64,000 nucleotides of DNA from Streptosporangiaceae bacterium (GTDB taxonomy: Bacteria > Actinomycetota > Actinomycetes > Streptosporangiales > Streptosporangiaceae): contig JAFARZ010000427.1 of NCBI GenBank assembly GCA_019245115.1, forward strand, positions 21,236 to 85,235, in the 5' to 3' direction. Every line of letters starts with the position of its first letter. Positions within the stretch are counted from its first letter, which is position 1. A model generated the notes under the pieces. The model was not told the DNA's origin. It was given only the letters and a program-made list of their open reading frames with translations, and did not search any database. A program made the translations under genes and the position numbers. Of the stretch, positions 43,044 through 51,908 are shown piece by piece.

Positions 43044-44285
43044 ATGACATATGGGGAATGGGTGCGCGGCCCGTTCGGCCTGGACGCCCAGCGCGGCCAG
43101 ACGTTGCAGTACCAGCGAACGGTGCTGGTTGTTATTCACACGGTCACGGCGGCAACCCGCCTGGGCGATGTCGTACCGATGCTCGAACAAGACCCAAGGG
43201 TCCAGGTGGTGTACACGCACCCGCCTTCGGCGCTGATCTCAGGCGGCGTAACGGAGTTCCTCGCCCGGCTCGGCGGAGTGGTGGTCCCCTGGCGGCAGGT
43301 CACGCAAACGCGCTTCGACCTGGCGCTAGCGGCGTCGGATGGCCTGCTGGAATGGGTCCACGCGCCTGTGGTCAAGATGCTGCATGGCGCTGGATATAAC
43401 AAGTTCCCGGCCCGTTGGGACGGGCACGGGACGGCGGTATCACGCGAGGCGGCGGGGCCGCAGCAGGCCAGGCTGATCTGCCACGGACGGACGATCGCGT
43501 CAGCGATCGTGCTACCCACTCAGCGTCAGGTTGACCGGCTGCGGCGGTCGTGCCCGGAGGCAGCGGCGATCGCCCTTGTAGCGGGTGACCCTTGCTACGA
43601 CCGGCTGTCGGTAAGCCTGGGCGCACGGGATGCCTACCGGCGGGCGCTTGGAGCCCGAAACCGCAGGCTCGTCGTGGTCTCGTCAACGTGGGGGCCAGGT
43701 TCGCTACTGAACCGGCACCCTGACCTGCTGGCGAAGCTGATGTATCAGCTGTCGCCACGGCAGTATCAGGTCGCCGCGTTCATTCATCCGGGTGTCTGGT
43801 ATTGGCACGGCATCCGTCAGATCCGCGCGTGGTACGCGGAATCCGTGCGCCAGGGGCTATTCCTTATCCCTCCGGAGGAGGGATGGCGTGCCGCGCTCGC
43901 CGCCGCGGATATCGTGATCGGCGATCAGGGATCAGCGACGTGCTACGCCGCCTCTGCCGGCATCCCAGTGCTGCTGGCGTCGTTCCCCACTGAGGAGATC
44001 GAGCCAGGCTCTACCGTTGCGCAGCTTGCCGATATCGCGCCGAATCTGCAGCCGGAACAGCCATATGCGCCACAGCTGGAGAAGGCGATGTCAGCCTGGC
44101 GTCCTGAGCAGCATCGCGCGATCCAGGCGCTGGTCACCGACATACCCGGGCAGTCGGCGCGCATCATCCGGTCGGCTATGTACCGGCTGATGCAGCTGCC
44201 GGAGCCCGATAACGAGCCGCAGGTATGGCCCGTTCCAGCTCCCCGTCCTGTCGTCATCCCCGAGACATTCGGAGGCGACTGGTGA
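43044..44285 (+). CDS. Glycosyltransferase-like (GT-B) protein, often misnamed translation initiation factor 2
   Basis: The 413-aa protein starts at ATG 43044 directly behind CGGAGGA. The first half holds QYQRTVLVVIHTVTAATRL and a Rossmann-like unit; the second half has VVVSSTWGPGSLLNRHP, VAAFIHPGVWYWHGIRQIRAW, LAAADIVIGDQGSATCYAA and IPVLLASFP, the nucleotide-sugar-binding layout of GT-B enzymes and CDP-glycerol phosphotransferases. Related actinomycete proteins are commonly labelled translation initiation factor 2, which is not supported. The stop overlaps the start of the next gene by 4 nt, so the two are coupled. Substrate unknown, probably a surface or secondary-metabolite glycan. Confidence 0.75.
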   Translation: MTYGEWVRGPFGLDAQRGQTLQYQRTVLVVIHTVTAATRLGDVVPMLEQDPRVQVVYTHPPSALISGGVTEFLARLGGVVVPWRQVTQTRFDLALAASDGLLEWVHAPVVKMLHGAGYNKFPARWDGHGTAVSREAAGPQQARLICHGRTIASAIVLPTQRQVDRLRRSCPEAAAIALVAGDPCYDRLSVSLGARDAYRRALGARNRRLVVVSSTWGPGSLLNRHPDLLAKLMYQLSPRQYQVAAFIHPGVWYWHGIRQIRAWYAESVRQGLFLIPPEEGWRAALAAADIVIGDQGSATCYAASAGIPVLLASFPTEEIEPGSTVAQLADIAPNLQPEQPYAPQLEKAMSAWRPEQHRAIQALVTDIPGQSARIIRSAMYRLMQLPEPDNEPQVWPVPAPRPVVIPETFGGDW

Positions 44286-44815
44286 TTCTCACTGAAGCGC
44301 GGCTGACGGCAGGTGGCCCAGCTCGCGTGATAGCACACTGGCGGTCATGCGCGGCGGTCGTGCCGACCAGGCTCAGCGTTTCCGGCGACCTCGTGGCCCT
44401 GGACGCCGACAGCCCGGGACAGCTGGACGTCGCCGACGTGATCTACTGTCACGGACGCCCGGCACCCTGGCTCAGCGGAATTCTGCACCACTATCCCGGA
44501 TGCGCGGTGGCCGCCGTCGGCGGGGACCGCGGTTGCCTGGTAGCGTGCCGCACTGTCACGTTCTCTTTTTTCAACCCCATTACAACGAACGAACTGGGGT
44601 TCTACCCCCTGATATGCGCCATGTTCGTCCATGGCTGGCGAACAGCGGGCTGGCCATTGGCCGCGCTCGATCCACACGGGCTGGTGGTGACGGCAGAACA
44701 TCTGGATTCGGCCCGAAGGGTAGTCGCGAATTCCGCCACGCCGATTCCGTTTGCGCTGTATTACGAGAGCCGCTGCCGGATTTCGTCGGCTTCGGGCGCT
44801 CCGATCTCGGAGTAA
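44282..44815 (+). CDS. Small partner protein of the GT-like gene, probably missing its natural 3' end
   Basis: The 177-aa protein has a GTG start overlapping the GT-like stop (GTGA). Segments: TAGGPARVIAHWRSCAA, LDADSPGQLDVADVIYCHGRPAP, FFNPITTNELGFYPLICAMFVHGWRTAGWP. A Rossmann-like opening and His/Asp-rich loops suggest an enzyme but no family was recognised. The last 18 codons (after IPFALYY) run antisense through the end of the convergent STAND gene, whose own C-terminus looks natural. So the original end of this gene has probably been lost where the STAND block joined. Confidence 0.65.
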   Translation: MILTEARLTAGGPARVIAHWRSCAAVVPTRLSVSGDLVALDADSPGQLDVADVIYCHGRPAPWLSGILHHYPGCAVAAVGGDRGCLVACRTVTFSFFNPITTNELGFYPLICAMFVHGWRTAGWPLAALDPHGLVVTAEHLDSARRVVANSATPIPFALYYESRCRISSASGAPISE

Positions 44816-46866
44816 ATGGCGAGCGCGTCGGCGAGATGCTCCTGCGCCGAAGCACCTTGCCCTAGGTCTAGCAGGGCGTCAGCCAGTGCGGCATGGACGC
44901 GGGCCTGCTCATATCTGCCGCCGAGACTTACCAGGATGCCAAGCGCCTCGCTGAGAGAACGCGCCGCGGGATCGGGCTGCCCGGCTTTCAAGTAGGCCTG
45001 GCCGAGGCTGGTCAGGCATCGGGCCTCGTTGTACCGATCCGGGAGCGCTGCGGCCATGCGTCGCGCCTCAAGCAGATATTGCACCGCCTGTTCGTGCCGT
45101 CCGGCGTCACGATGCGCCTCGCCGATATGACGAGTCATTCCCATGACACCGCGAGGCCGACCGATCTGCTGGTAGATCTGGCGCGCCGTAACGAACGCGC
45201 GGTTGGCCTGCTCGGGCTGACGGAGGCTCATATCCACTAGGCCCATGTGCTCCAGTGCGGTTGCCTCGCCGATACGATGTCCCTCCTCGCGGGCGAGCGC
45301 CAGCGCCCGGGTGAATTCCTCCCGGGCCTGCTCGATGCGGCGAAGGTTGAGGTATACGTAGCCGAGTTGGATCCGCATCCGTCCCTCAGCGCGCCGGTCA
45401 CCGCATGCCTGGGCCGAGACAAGCCCGAGAGTGTGCGTGTCGATCCAGTGCCGGAAATACTTGCGGTACGTGAACAGGCCGGAAATCGCCTCGCACAACT
45501 GCCAGACCTGCTCGTGGAGTCCTTCGTCGTGGGCCGTCCTGACGGCGGCGAGGAAGCCAGGCAGCTCAGATTCCATCCACTGGAGCGCATCAAGCGGGCC
45601 TCCAAAGGCGGGTGGCGACGCGCGTGCCTGCTCATACATGGGGTTGAGGCGCCAGCGGCCCGGGATTATCACCAGGTCGGCGGCCACTGCCTGAACCAGA
45701 TACCAGCCAAGAGCCCTGGTGATGGCGGCGGTGCGTTCGTGAGCCGCCTCGGCATCTGCGCGCTCGCGCGCGTGGAGTTTCACCAGGTCGTGGAACCGGA
45801 AGCGTTGCTCGACGGTTTCGTCGAGCAGGCTCGCCGAGGTGAGGGCATCGAGCGAGGCGGCCGCCTGCCGCGGGTCGGTGTCGGCCGCCACGGCAGCCAG
45901 TTCCTGGCTGAAGTCAGGGCCGGGGATCAGCGAAAGCAGCCGGTACATTCTGGCGGCGTCGGCCGAAAGCGCCTGGTAGGAGACGTCGAACGCGGCGCGT
46001 ACCGAGAAGTCCCCGGCGATGGTGAGCGCGGCGAGGCGACGTTGTTCGCTGGCCAGTTCCGCGGCGACCCGGCGGACCGGCCACCGGACGTGGCCCGCGA
46101 GCCGCGCACCGGCCACGCAGATGGCCAGCGGCAGCCCGCCACACAAGCGCACCACGGAGCGGACCGCGTCGGTCTCTGCTGTGACGCGGTCGTCGCCCAC
46201 CATGCGAGTAAGCAGTTCGGCACCCGACCGGTCGTCCAGAGGCCCAAGCTCAATGAAACGCGCGCCGTTCATGGCCAGGCCGGAGATCCGCCAGCGCGTC
46301 GTCACCATCACGAGGCTGGAGCCAGGTCCTGGTCCCGGTCCCGGCAGGAGTACCCGGACCTGTGCCGCGGAGGCGGCGTTGTCCAGCAAGATCAGCATCC
46401 GCCGCCCGCTAGTCAGCGACCGGAACAGCTTCCCCTGTTCATCGACGTTGAGCGGGATCCGCTCCGGCGGAGTACCCAGCGCGGCGAGGAACCCCGTCAG
46501 CACCTCACTCGGTGACATCGCCGTGGTGAGCGTCTCCCCATGCAGGTCGGCGTACAGCGTGCCGCCTTCGTAACGTTCGCTGTTACGGTGCAGCCACTGC
46601 GAAGCTAGTGACGTCTTGCCCACGCCCCCCACTCCGAGGACCACCGCGATCGCCAGCCGCCTTACTAGGTCATACTCAGCCGCGACACGATCCAGCTCCG
46701 CCAGTTCCACCGACCGCCCGGTGAAGTTCGAGGCGGCCGACGGCAGCTGCGCCGGAACCGGCATAACGACCGGAGCAGCCTGCGTAACGCTGAAGTGCAC
46801 TCCCCCTGCGATGTTTCCCGCCTGAACCGCCGATCCCTGCACCACCCCGTGAAACTCATTACGCAT
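44761..46866 (-). CDS. STAND/NB-ARC ATPase with tetratricopeptide repeats
   Basis: The 701-aa protein begins with the motif NEFHGVVQGSAVQAGNIAGG, common at the start of actinobacterial STAND proteins. NB-ARC domain of about 50-330 with Walker A GVGGVGKT (78-85) and RMLILLDNA as Walker B; winged-helix and helical parts to 380; TPR repeats of about 440-690 (LGYVYLNLRRIEQAREEFTRAL, LGQAYLKAGQPDPAARSLSEAL). It has no DNA-binding domain of its own. Such proteins are ATP-dependent signalling scaffolds. The ATG at 46866 lies inside the upstream SARP frame and has no clear ribosome site, so its translation may depend on that gene. Confidence 0.87.
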   Translation of the reverse strand: MRNEFHGVVQGSAVQAGNIAGGVHFSVTQAAPVVMPVPAQLPSAASNFTGRSVELAELDRVAAEYDLVRRLAIAVVLGVGGVGKTSLASQWLHRNSERYEGGTLYADLHGETLTTAMSPSEVLTGFLAALGTPPERIPLNVDEQGKLFRSLTSGRRMLILLDNAASAAQVRVLLPGPGPGPGSSLVMVTTRWRISGLAMNGARFIELGPLDDRSGAELLTRMVGDDRVTAETDAVRSVVRLCGGLPLAICVAGARLAGHVRWPVRRVAAELASEQRRLAALTIAGDFSVRAAFDVSYQALSADAARMYRLLSLIPGPDFSQELAAVAADTDPRQAAASLDALTSASLLDETVEQRFRFHDLVKLHARERADAEAAHERTAAITRALGWYLVQAVAADLVIIPGRWRLNPMYEQARASPPAFGGPLDALQWMESELPGFLAAVRTAHDEGLHEQVWQLCEAISGLFTYRKYFRHWIDTHTLGLVSAQACGDRRAEGRMRIQLGYVYLNLRRIEQAREEFTRALALAREEGHRIGEATALEHMGLVDMSLRQPEQANRAFVTARQIYQQIGRPRGVMGMTRHIGEAHRDAGRHEQAVQYLLEARRMAAALPDRYNEARCLTSLGQAYLKAGQPDPAARSLSEALGILVSLGGRYEQARVHAALADALLDLGQGASAQEHLADALAIYSEIGAPEADEIRQRLS

Positions 46867-49800
46867 AAAGAAGCCGACGCATCCAGCGTATTAAGCCGTA
46901 TCTCAACGGTAGCGGCCTCAGCCACCCCCAACTGCGCAAAAATGTCATAAGCCTCGCGGAAGTAAATCCTTGCCGCATCCATCCCTTTAGTCCGAAGCGC
47001 AATCTCCGCCATCCCACTCAACGCCTTACCCCGCAAATAAAGCGATTCAATCTCCCCAGCGACCCTGACTACCTGCCCATATATCTCGACCGCAGCATCG
47101 AGTCGCCCGGTTCCGCAATGGGCTTCAGCCATCCCGCACAATGCCTCAGCATACTCATAGCGATCACCCGACTTCTCCGCAATAGATGCGGCCTTCTCAT
47201 GATGCGCCAGCCCTTCATCAAACCGGCCAGTGCTCAGATAGACTGATCCGATATCCGCCAGGGCATAAGCCTGGTGCTGCAGATCGCCAAGAGATCGATA
47301 GGTCGCGAGAACCTTACGATACACGGGGAGCGGCGTCCCATAGTCCCCTTTGTATTGTCTCAATCGAGCTATATTATGATCAAGTAGAGCGAGGTTTTGC
47401 TTGCCTCCTATGCGATGAAAGATATCGAGTGATGCCTGATAGCTGAGCAGCGCATCACGATGACGACCTCGCCAAGACTGTATGTCACCCATATTATTTA
47501 GCGCATACGCTTGGCCACGTAGATCCCCGGTCTCCCGGTATATTTCGAGCGCCTGGCTGAGGTGGCTCATCTCCTCCTGGAGTCGACCCAAACTACCCAG
47601 AGCGGCGCCAGCGTGAACCAAGGCCTTGGCGAGGCCGCCAGGATCGTCAAGCGTACGGAAGATGTCTAGCGCTTCTTGGTGGTACGCAAGAGCGTCTCGA
47701 AATCGTGCCGCACAGCAGTGAATGAAGCCAATGCGGTCGAGTGCTGCAGCCCTCGACCGCCTGTCGCCTAGCGCTCCGTATGCTTCTGACGCATCTGTAG
47801 CATGGCGCAACGCGGCCTCGCTCCGCCCGGTCCGCAGGCTAATCAGGCTCAGGTCGAAAGCGGATCTCGCAATACCGTGAAGATCGTCCAGGTCTCGGCA
47901 TGCTTGCAGGGCCATGAGGTGGGCGGCGAGCGCGGCATCCCAATGGCCGCTCGTCTCCAGAAATTCTGCGAGTGCGTGCACAAGGTCCGCGCAGCGGTGT
48001 TTCGATTCGTGCCTAGCGCAATGCTCGGCGACTCGGAGAACATTGCGCCATTCGAATTCGAGCCAAGCCGCAGCTGCAACTGGCGTGTCGGCAAATGGCA
48101 TCACGTGCGGATCTTGCTCACTCAGCGCTGAACCTTTCCTCCCTTGCCCATGACGTACCTCGCTGGCACGGTCCACGGCGCCCAGGTAGAAGTCGGCTAG
48201 TCGACCGATACCATGCCTGATCTCCGCCGCAGGTTCCTCGTCCGCAAAACGAGCGGTGGCGAAGGCGCGGATGAGATCGTGAACGCTGAACCTACCAGGC
48301 GAGGTCTCCTCCAGCAGATGATGGTCGGAAAGGGCGCTGAGCATGGTTTGTGATTCGTCACGAGTAATGTCAGCTAGGAGCGCCCCAGAATGAGGGGTTA
48401 TGTCAATGCATGGACTAATTCCCAGATACCTGAAGAAACGCTGTTCATTCAGCGTCAGCTGACGGTATGAAAGCTCGAAGGCTGCCTGGATCCGGCGGTT
48501 TATCTCGCTGTCTGATCCACCATTACCTATTGGCTCATCGAGCTCGTCAAGCAGGTCAGGCAGACTTCCGATCGCACCGGAACGAACACGACTCGCCGCG
48601 AGCTGGATAGCGAGCGGCAAGCACCCGCACAACCGAGACACCCTGGCCACATCATCTGGCTGGGAGTTGGCTGCGCCGCCAGCAATGCGCGTGAACAACG
48701 CTGCGGCATCGTCCTCGGTTAGAACCTGAAGCACAAGCGTTCGAGCTGAGGCCAAGCAAAGGTGCCGTCGCCGTGAGGTCACGATGATCAAGCAGTCTGC
48801 CGCTTCCGGAAGCAAGGGTCTGATTTGCTCCGGATCAACGACATCATCGAGGACAATTACCGCGCGGCGGTAGGCCAGTTCGGCACGCCACAGCTCGGCC
48901 CGCTCACGTAGCGTCCCAGGAATCCGCACGGATGGCAGATCTAGCATTGCTAGTAGGTCACGCAGGGCGTCGGCGGGCTCCAGCGGTTCGAGAAGTTGGT
49001 GGTGCGCACGGAAGTTCAGGTAGAGCTGTGCATCCGGGTACCGCCGCGTCATACGATGCGCGGCATGAATAGCCAGCGCGGTCTTGCCCACGCCCCCCAT
49101 TCCTTCGACGATCCGAAGCATAGAGCGACCCTCTGGCTCGGTTTCTTCGGTCAGCAGCCGCATTTCTTCCTCGCGGCCGGCGAAATCCGCGGAGTCAGCC
49201 GGAAGCGTGTTCGGCTGTGATCCCCGCCCCGCACGCCGGTATGCGGGCGTGATGGCAAGCTCTGGATCATGGCGCAGAATGCGCTCGTGCAGCCGGGCAA
49301 GCTCGGGACTGGGCTCTATTCCCTCCGACACCAGTCTGGCGCGGATCTCCCGATAGGTGCGCAGGGCATCAGCCTGACGTCCGGACCTAAATAGAGCAGT
49401 CATTCGATATCCGGTCAGCACCTCGTCAAACGGATGTTGCTCACACAGACCACCCAGTTCGACAAGCAGCGCGGCATGTCTTCCTAGCTCCAGTTCAAGC
49501 TCGATCCGGCGGACGATCGCCGCGCGCCGCTCTTCCTCTAGGCTGTTGCGGACTTTACCGATCCAGTCCCCCGATAGACCGGCCAATGCTTGTCCGCGCC
49601 AGATCGCCTCGGCCTCTCGCAACAGCTCTGCTGCATGTCGCACCTCTCCGCTGTCGGCCAGGGCATCCGATTGTCGTTTGAGCGAGCGGAATCGATGCAG
49701 ATCAACCGAATGCGGATCGATCTCTAGCACATACCCGTGCGTCTGTCGCCTGACCTGCGCCCTCGCCTCGCCTGAGGCCTGCGCCCCGGAAAGAGCATGG

Positions 49801-50012
49801 TCGATCCGCCAGATATAAGACCTGATCGTTGGCCTTGCCTTTGGCGGTGGATTCTCACCCCAAAGGCGATCGATGAGGACCTCGGCAGCCACAGACGAGT
49901 TCGCCGCCATCAATAGGCTCACGAGCACGCACCACAGTTGTGGCGATACAGCAATGCCCTGGCGGTCTACCGTTACTTCAGGTGGTCCCAGTATATCGAA
50001 CTTTATTTCCAC
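46665..50012 (-). CDS. AfsR/DnrI-type SARP regulator with NB-ARC and TPR domains, stop codon lost
   Basis: The 1115-aa protein is a transcription activator of secondary metabolism type. Residues 1-95 form the OmpR-like winged helix (KFDILGPPEVTVDRQG, IDRLWGENPPPKARPTIRSYI), 95-250 the BTAD domain, NB-ARC from about 275 (Walker A GMGGVGKT, 304-311), and TPRs of about 680-1040. GTG 50012 with GGAG is the best start. The frame should end near VEIRLNTLDA, but runs on for about 67 Arg/Ser-rich residues, 202 nt into the next gene in another frame. A TAA lies in the neighbouring frame just there, so a small indel probably removed the stop. Base composition is poorer in GC than the flanks. Confidence 0.87.
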   Translation of the reverse strand: MEIKFDILGPPEVTVDRQGIAVSPQLWCVLVSLLMAANSSVAAEVLIDRLWGENPPPKARPTIRSYIWRIDHALSGAQASGEARAQVRRQTHGYVLEIDPHSVDLHRFRSLKRQSDALADSGEVRHAAELLREAEAIWRGQALAGLSGDWIGKVRNSLEEERRAAIVRRIELELELGRHAALLVELGGLCEQHPFDEVLTGYRMTALFRSGRQADALRTYREIRARLVSEGIEPSPELARLHERILRHDPELAITPAYRRAGRGSQPNTLPADSADFAGREEEMRLLTEETEPEGRSMLRIVEGMGGVGKTALAIHAAHRMTRRYPDAQLYLNFRAHHQLLEPLEPADALRDLLAMLDLPSVRIPGTLRERAELWRAELAYRRAVIVLDDVVDPEQIRPLLPEAADCLIIVTSRRRHLCLASARTLVLQVLTEDDAAALFTRIAGGAANSQPDDVARVSRLCGCLPLAIQLAASRVRSGAIGSLPDLLDELDEPIGNGGSDSEINRRIQAAFELSYRQLTLNEQRFFRYLGISPCIDITPHSGALLADITRDESQTMLSALSDHHLLEETSPGRFSVHDLIRAFATARFADEEPAAEIRHGIGRLADFYLGAVDRASEVRHGQGRKGSALSEQDPHVMPFADTPVAAAAWLEFEWRNVLRVAEHCARHESKHRCADLVHALAEFLETSGHWDAALAAHLMALQACRDLDDLHGIARSAFDLSLISLRTGRSEAALRHATDASEAYGALGDRRSRAAALDRIGFIHCCAARFRDALAYHQEALDIFRTLDDPGGLAKALVHAGAALGSLGRLQEEMSHLSQALEIYRETGDLRGQAYALNNMGDIQSWRGRHRDALLSYQASLDIFHRIGGKQNLALLDHNIARLRQYKGDYGTPLPVYRKVLATYRSLGDLQHQAYALADIGSVYLSTGRFDEGLAHHEKAASIAEKSGDRYEYAEALCGMAEAHCGTGRLDAAVEIYGQVVRVAGEIESLYLRGKALSGMAEIALRTKGMDAARIYFREAYDIFAQLGVAEAATVEIRLNTLDASASLCVMSFTGWCRDRRFRRETSQGECTSALRRLLRSLCRFRRSCRRPPRTSPGGRWNWRSWIVSRLSMT

Positions 50013-50568
50013 ACCTGCTCCGCCGGCATAAGCATACAGCACACATGGCATACCGCGCCGCGCGGCAGCGGCATGCGTCAGTTTGATCCTCCCCCAAAGA
50101 AACGATATTTATTCATAGGCGGTTCATCGGCAGATACACACGATAACGCTGTGAAAAGAATTCCAGATGAGCGACTAGAATGAGACAATTAAAGTCGCGC
50201 CGCTGCAAAGGTCATATGCAAGTGCACCGCACAATCACGTCGATCGCAAGTGCGGATGCGGGAGAGCGCGACGTATACGATCCGGCCCGTCCATCGAGCT
50301 CGACGATTCCCACCGATAGCCGGATGATCCTAGCTTAGCCAAGTGCTGCCCGCGCCGGAGACAAGCACAAGAAACGTGTGGAAAAAGTGTTACACGCTGG
50401 CCAAAAGCGACAATTGCGTTACGAGTTGATCACATCGCCTTGAGGGTCCGACCGTGACCCGTAGGCTCGACATGGCTTGACGGGAGATAAATCCTGAAAT
50501 GAGCTGACAAAACAGTACTTGTCGGAATTATCCACAACCGCTTATATCGAAGATAGGGGGTGCAAAGA
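50013..50568. other. Intergenic region upstream of the SARP gene
   Basis: About 550 bp of relatively AT-rich sequence with no supported gene. It presumably holds the promoter of the SARP gene (minus) and of the small duplicated ORF (plus); no clear SARP direct heptamer repeats were found. Confidence 0.5.
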
Positions 50569-50835
50569 ATGTCTAGTCTCAGCTTGGCGGCAGCGTTGCA
50601 TATAGCACACGTCGTGCTTCTTGTCGTGCCCGCGATACACATGGGAGGGCACCTTGCCAGCTTGTTGCACATAGCACATGTCCTGTTCCTTGTGGGGCCT
50701 GGGATACACATGGGAGGGCTGCCTCCCAGCTTAGGACGTGAAACCCAACTCACCCTACAGTCGCACCCCTGGCATCGTCAGCAACTAGCGCGGTCCGGTG
50801 TCTCACGACACCGGACCGTAGTTCAGGTTTCGTAG
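50569..50835 (+). CDS. Possible small protein with an internal duplication (HIAHV...IHMGG, twice)
   Basis: ATG 50569 follows GGGGGTGCAAAG. The 88-residue frame carries a 23-residue segment twice (period 69 bp): LHIAHVVLLVVPAIHMGG and LHIAHVLFLVGPGIHMGG. Between the copies four codon differences are silent, the others mostly conservative, which favours real coding on this strand. The frame runs through a perfect 12-bp hairpin (50791-50818) before its stop, so the last 15 codons may not be natural, or the region may instead be a short RNA ending at that hairpin. The minus frame is Cys-rich and also open. No family recognised. Confidence 0.4.
   Translation: MSSLSLAAALHIAHVVLLVVPAIHMGGHLASLLHIAHVLFLVGPGIHMGGLPPSLGRETQLTLQSHPWHRQQLARSGVSRHRTVVQVS
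50791..50818. terminator. Perfect hairpin terminator
   Basis: CGGTCCGGTGTC (50791-50802), loop TCAC, exact complement 50807-50818. It can end rightward transcription of the duplicated ORF region or leftward transcription from 51099. Confidence 0.65.
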
Positions 50836-50844
50836 CGTTAGTTC

Positions 50845-51099
50845 TTATACGGCGGAGGTACTCCTCCAAGCGCCCGGGTCGGCAGAGTACGCGACTCTGG
50901 TCCCATTGCTTCCGCCGGGCAGCACTATCGCTTTTAGCGGATGGTGCGGCTGCTGAAGCCCGACGACGGCCTGCAGGGCATGAGCGGTGTCTAGCAGGTC
51001 AGAGGGTACAGGTTCGTTGAGGTCGATCAGGCGGTGGTTGCGTAGGCTTCCAGGCGGAGTACCTCGGCTAGCCTGGCGCCGTAGCGGCTTCAGCGTCAT
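50845..51099 (-). CDS. Uncertain short hypothetical protein
   Basis: An 84-residue frame with protein-like content in its second half (HALQAVVGLQQPHHPLKAIV, LPGGSNGTRVAYSADPG) and a terminator hairpin 27 nt after its stop. No ribosome site stands out at its start and no family was recognised. It may be a remnant or not coding at all. Confidence 0.25.
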   Translation of the reverse strand: MTLKPLRRQASRGTPPGSLRNHRLIDLNEPVPSDLLDTAHALQAVVGLQQPHHPLKAIVLPGGSNGTRVAYSADPGAWRSTSAV

Positions 51100-51219
51100 C
51101 GGACAGGCCGAGGAACCGCACTGTGACGCTCGATGGCGACGCGAGCCCTGCAGGGCTGGAAACGGTGTTGACCGTTACGATATTCACAACGCCGAGCGTG
51201 CCAGCGACTGGGAGATTTC

Positions 51220-51867
51220 ATGACGTCCTCTCCTGAGCCAGCGTCCATCTACGACTGGGCGGTGCCAGGAAACCTACAGCCCGAACCGATCACCCTGGAA
51301 GTCTGGCGGAACCTTCCCGAGGAGTTCTGCCGCCAGGTGGAACTCGTCAACGGGCAGGCGATCAGGTGCGAGAAACCAAGCCGAGCGCACCAAGCAGCGG
51401 CCAGCCGCATTACATCGATGCTTGACGCCGCCGCCGGCGCGCACATGGAACGCAACCCTGGCACCTGCCTTGACACAAGCAGCGACTTCGATGTCCTGCT
51501 ATGGGAAATACCAGCAGCCACAATCCGAAGCCCGGACGCCGCCTTGTTCGAATGTGCCTCGAACGCGGTCCGCCCGCTACCGGCCTCACTCGTCAAGGTT
51601 GTCGTGGAGGTGGTGTCGCCGGGCAGTCGTAAGGCAGACAAGCTTGACAAGATGGCTGAGTATGCCGATGCAGGCATCCCGTTCTACTGGCTCGTATGGC
51701 TGTCGGATGACCATGTGCTACAGATCGACATCCACGTGCTGGACCACACTCTCGGGAACTACACCCTCTACCGGACGCTGACCCCAGAACAGGAGACCAG
51801 CATCGTCGACGTACCGGTTCGTATCCAGGTCGACTGGCCCCGCCTGGCACATCTGGTCCGCGGCTAG
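51220..51867 (+). CDS. Uma2-family (DUF820) PD-(D/E)XK nuclease-fold protein
   Basis: The 215-aa protein has the restriction-endonuclease fold marks SPDAALFE (Asp), KVVVEVVSPGSRKADKLDKM (Glu and the following Lys) and YADAGIPFYWLV. Uma2 proteins are abundant in actinobacteria and cyanobacteria; they are inferred nucleases but few have been tested. GGGAG stands 6 nt before the ATG. It is isolated, with a convergent DUF234 ATPase gene next, itself carrying a nuclease-like C-terminus. Confidence 0.88.
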   Translation: MTSSPEPASIYDWAVPGNLQPEPITLEVWRNLPEEFCRQVELVNGQAIRCEKPSRAHQAAASRITSMLDAAAGAHMERNPGTCLDTSSDFDVLLWEIPAATIRSPDAALFECASNAVRPLPASLVKVVVEVVSPGSRKADKLDKMAEYADAGIPFYWLVWLSDDHVLQIDIHVLDHTLGNYTLYRTLTPEQETSIVDVPVRIQVDWPRLAHLVRG

Positions 51868-51908
51868 GACGGGCAGCAGTCCCACAAGGCACAGCGCGCT
51901 GCCGCGTG

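Noticed and set aside
43044..44285. Translation initiation factor 2
   Set aside because: No GTPase motifs at all; the sequence fits a GT-B-like fold.
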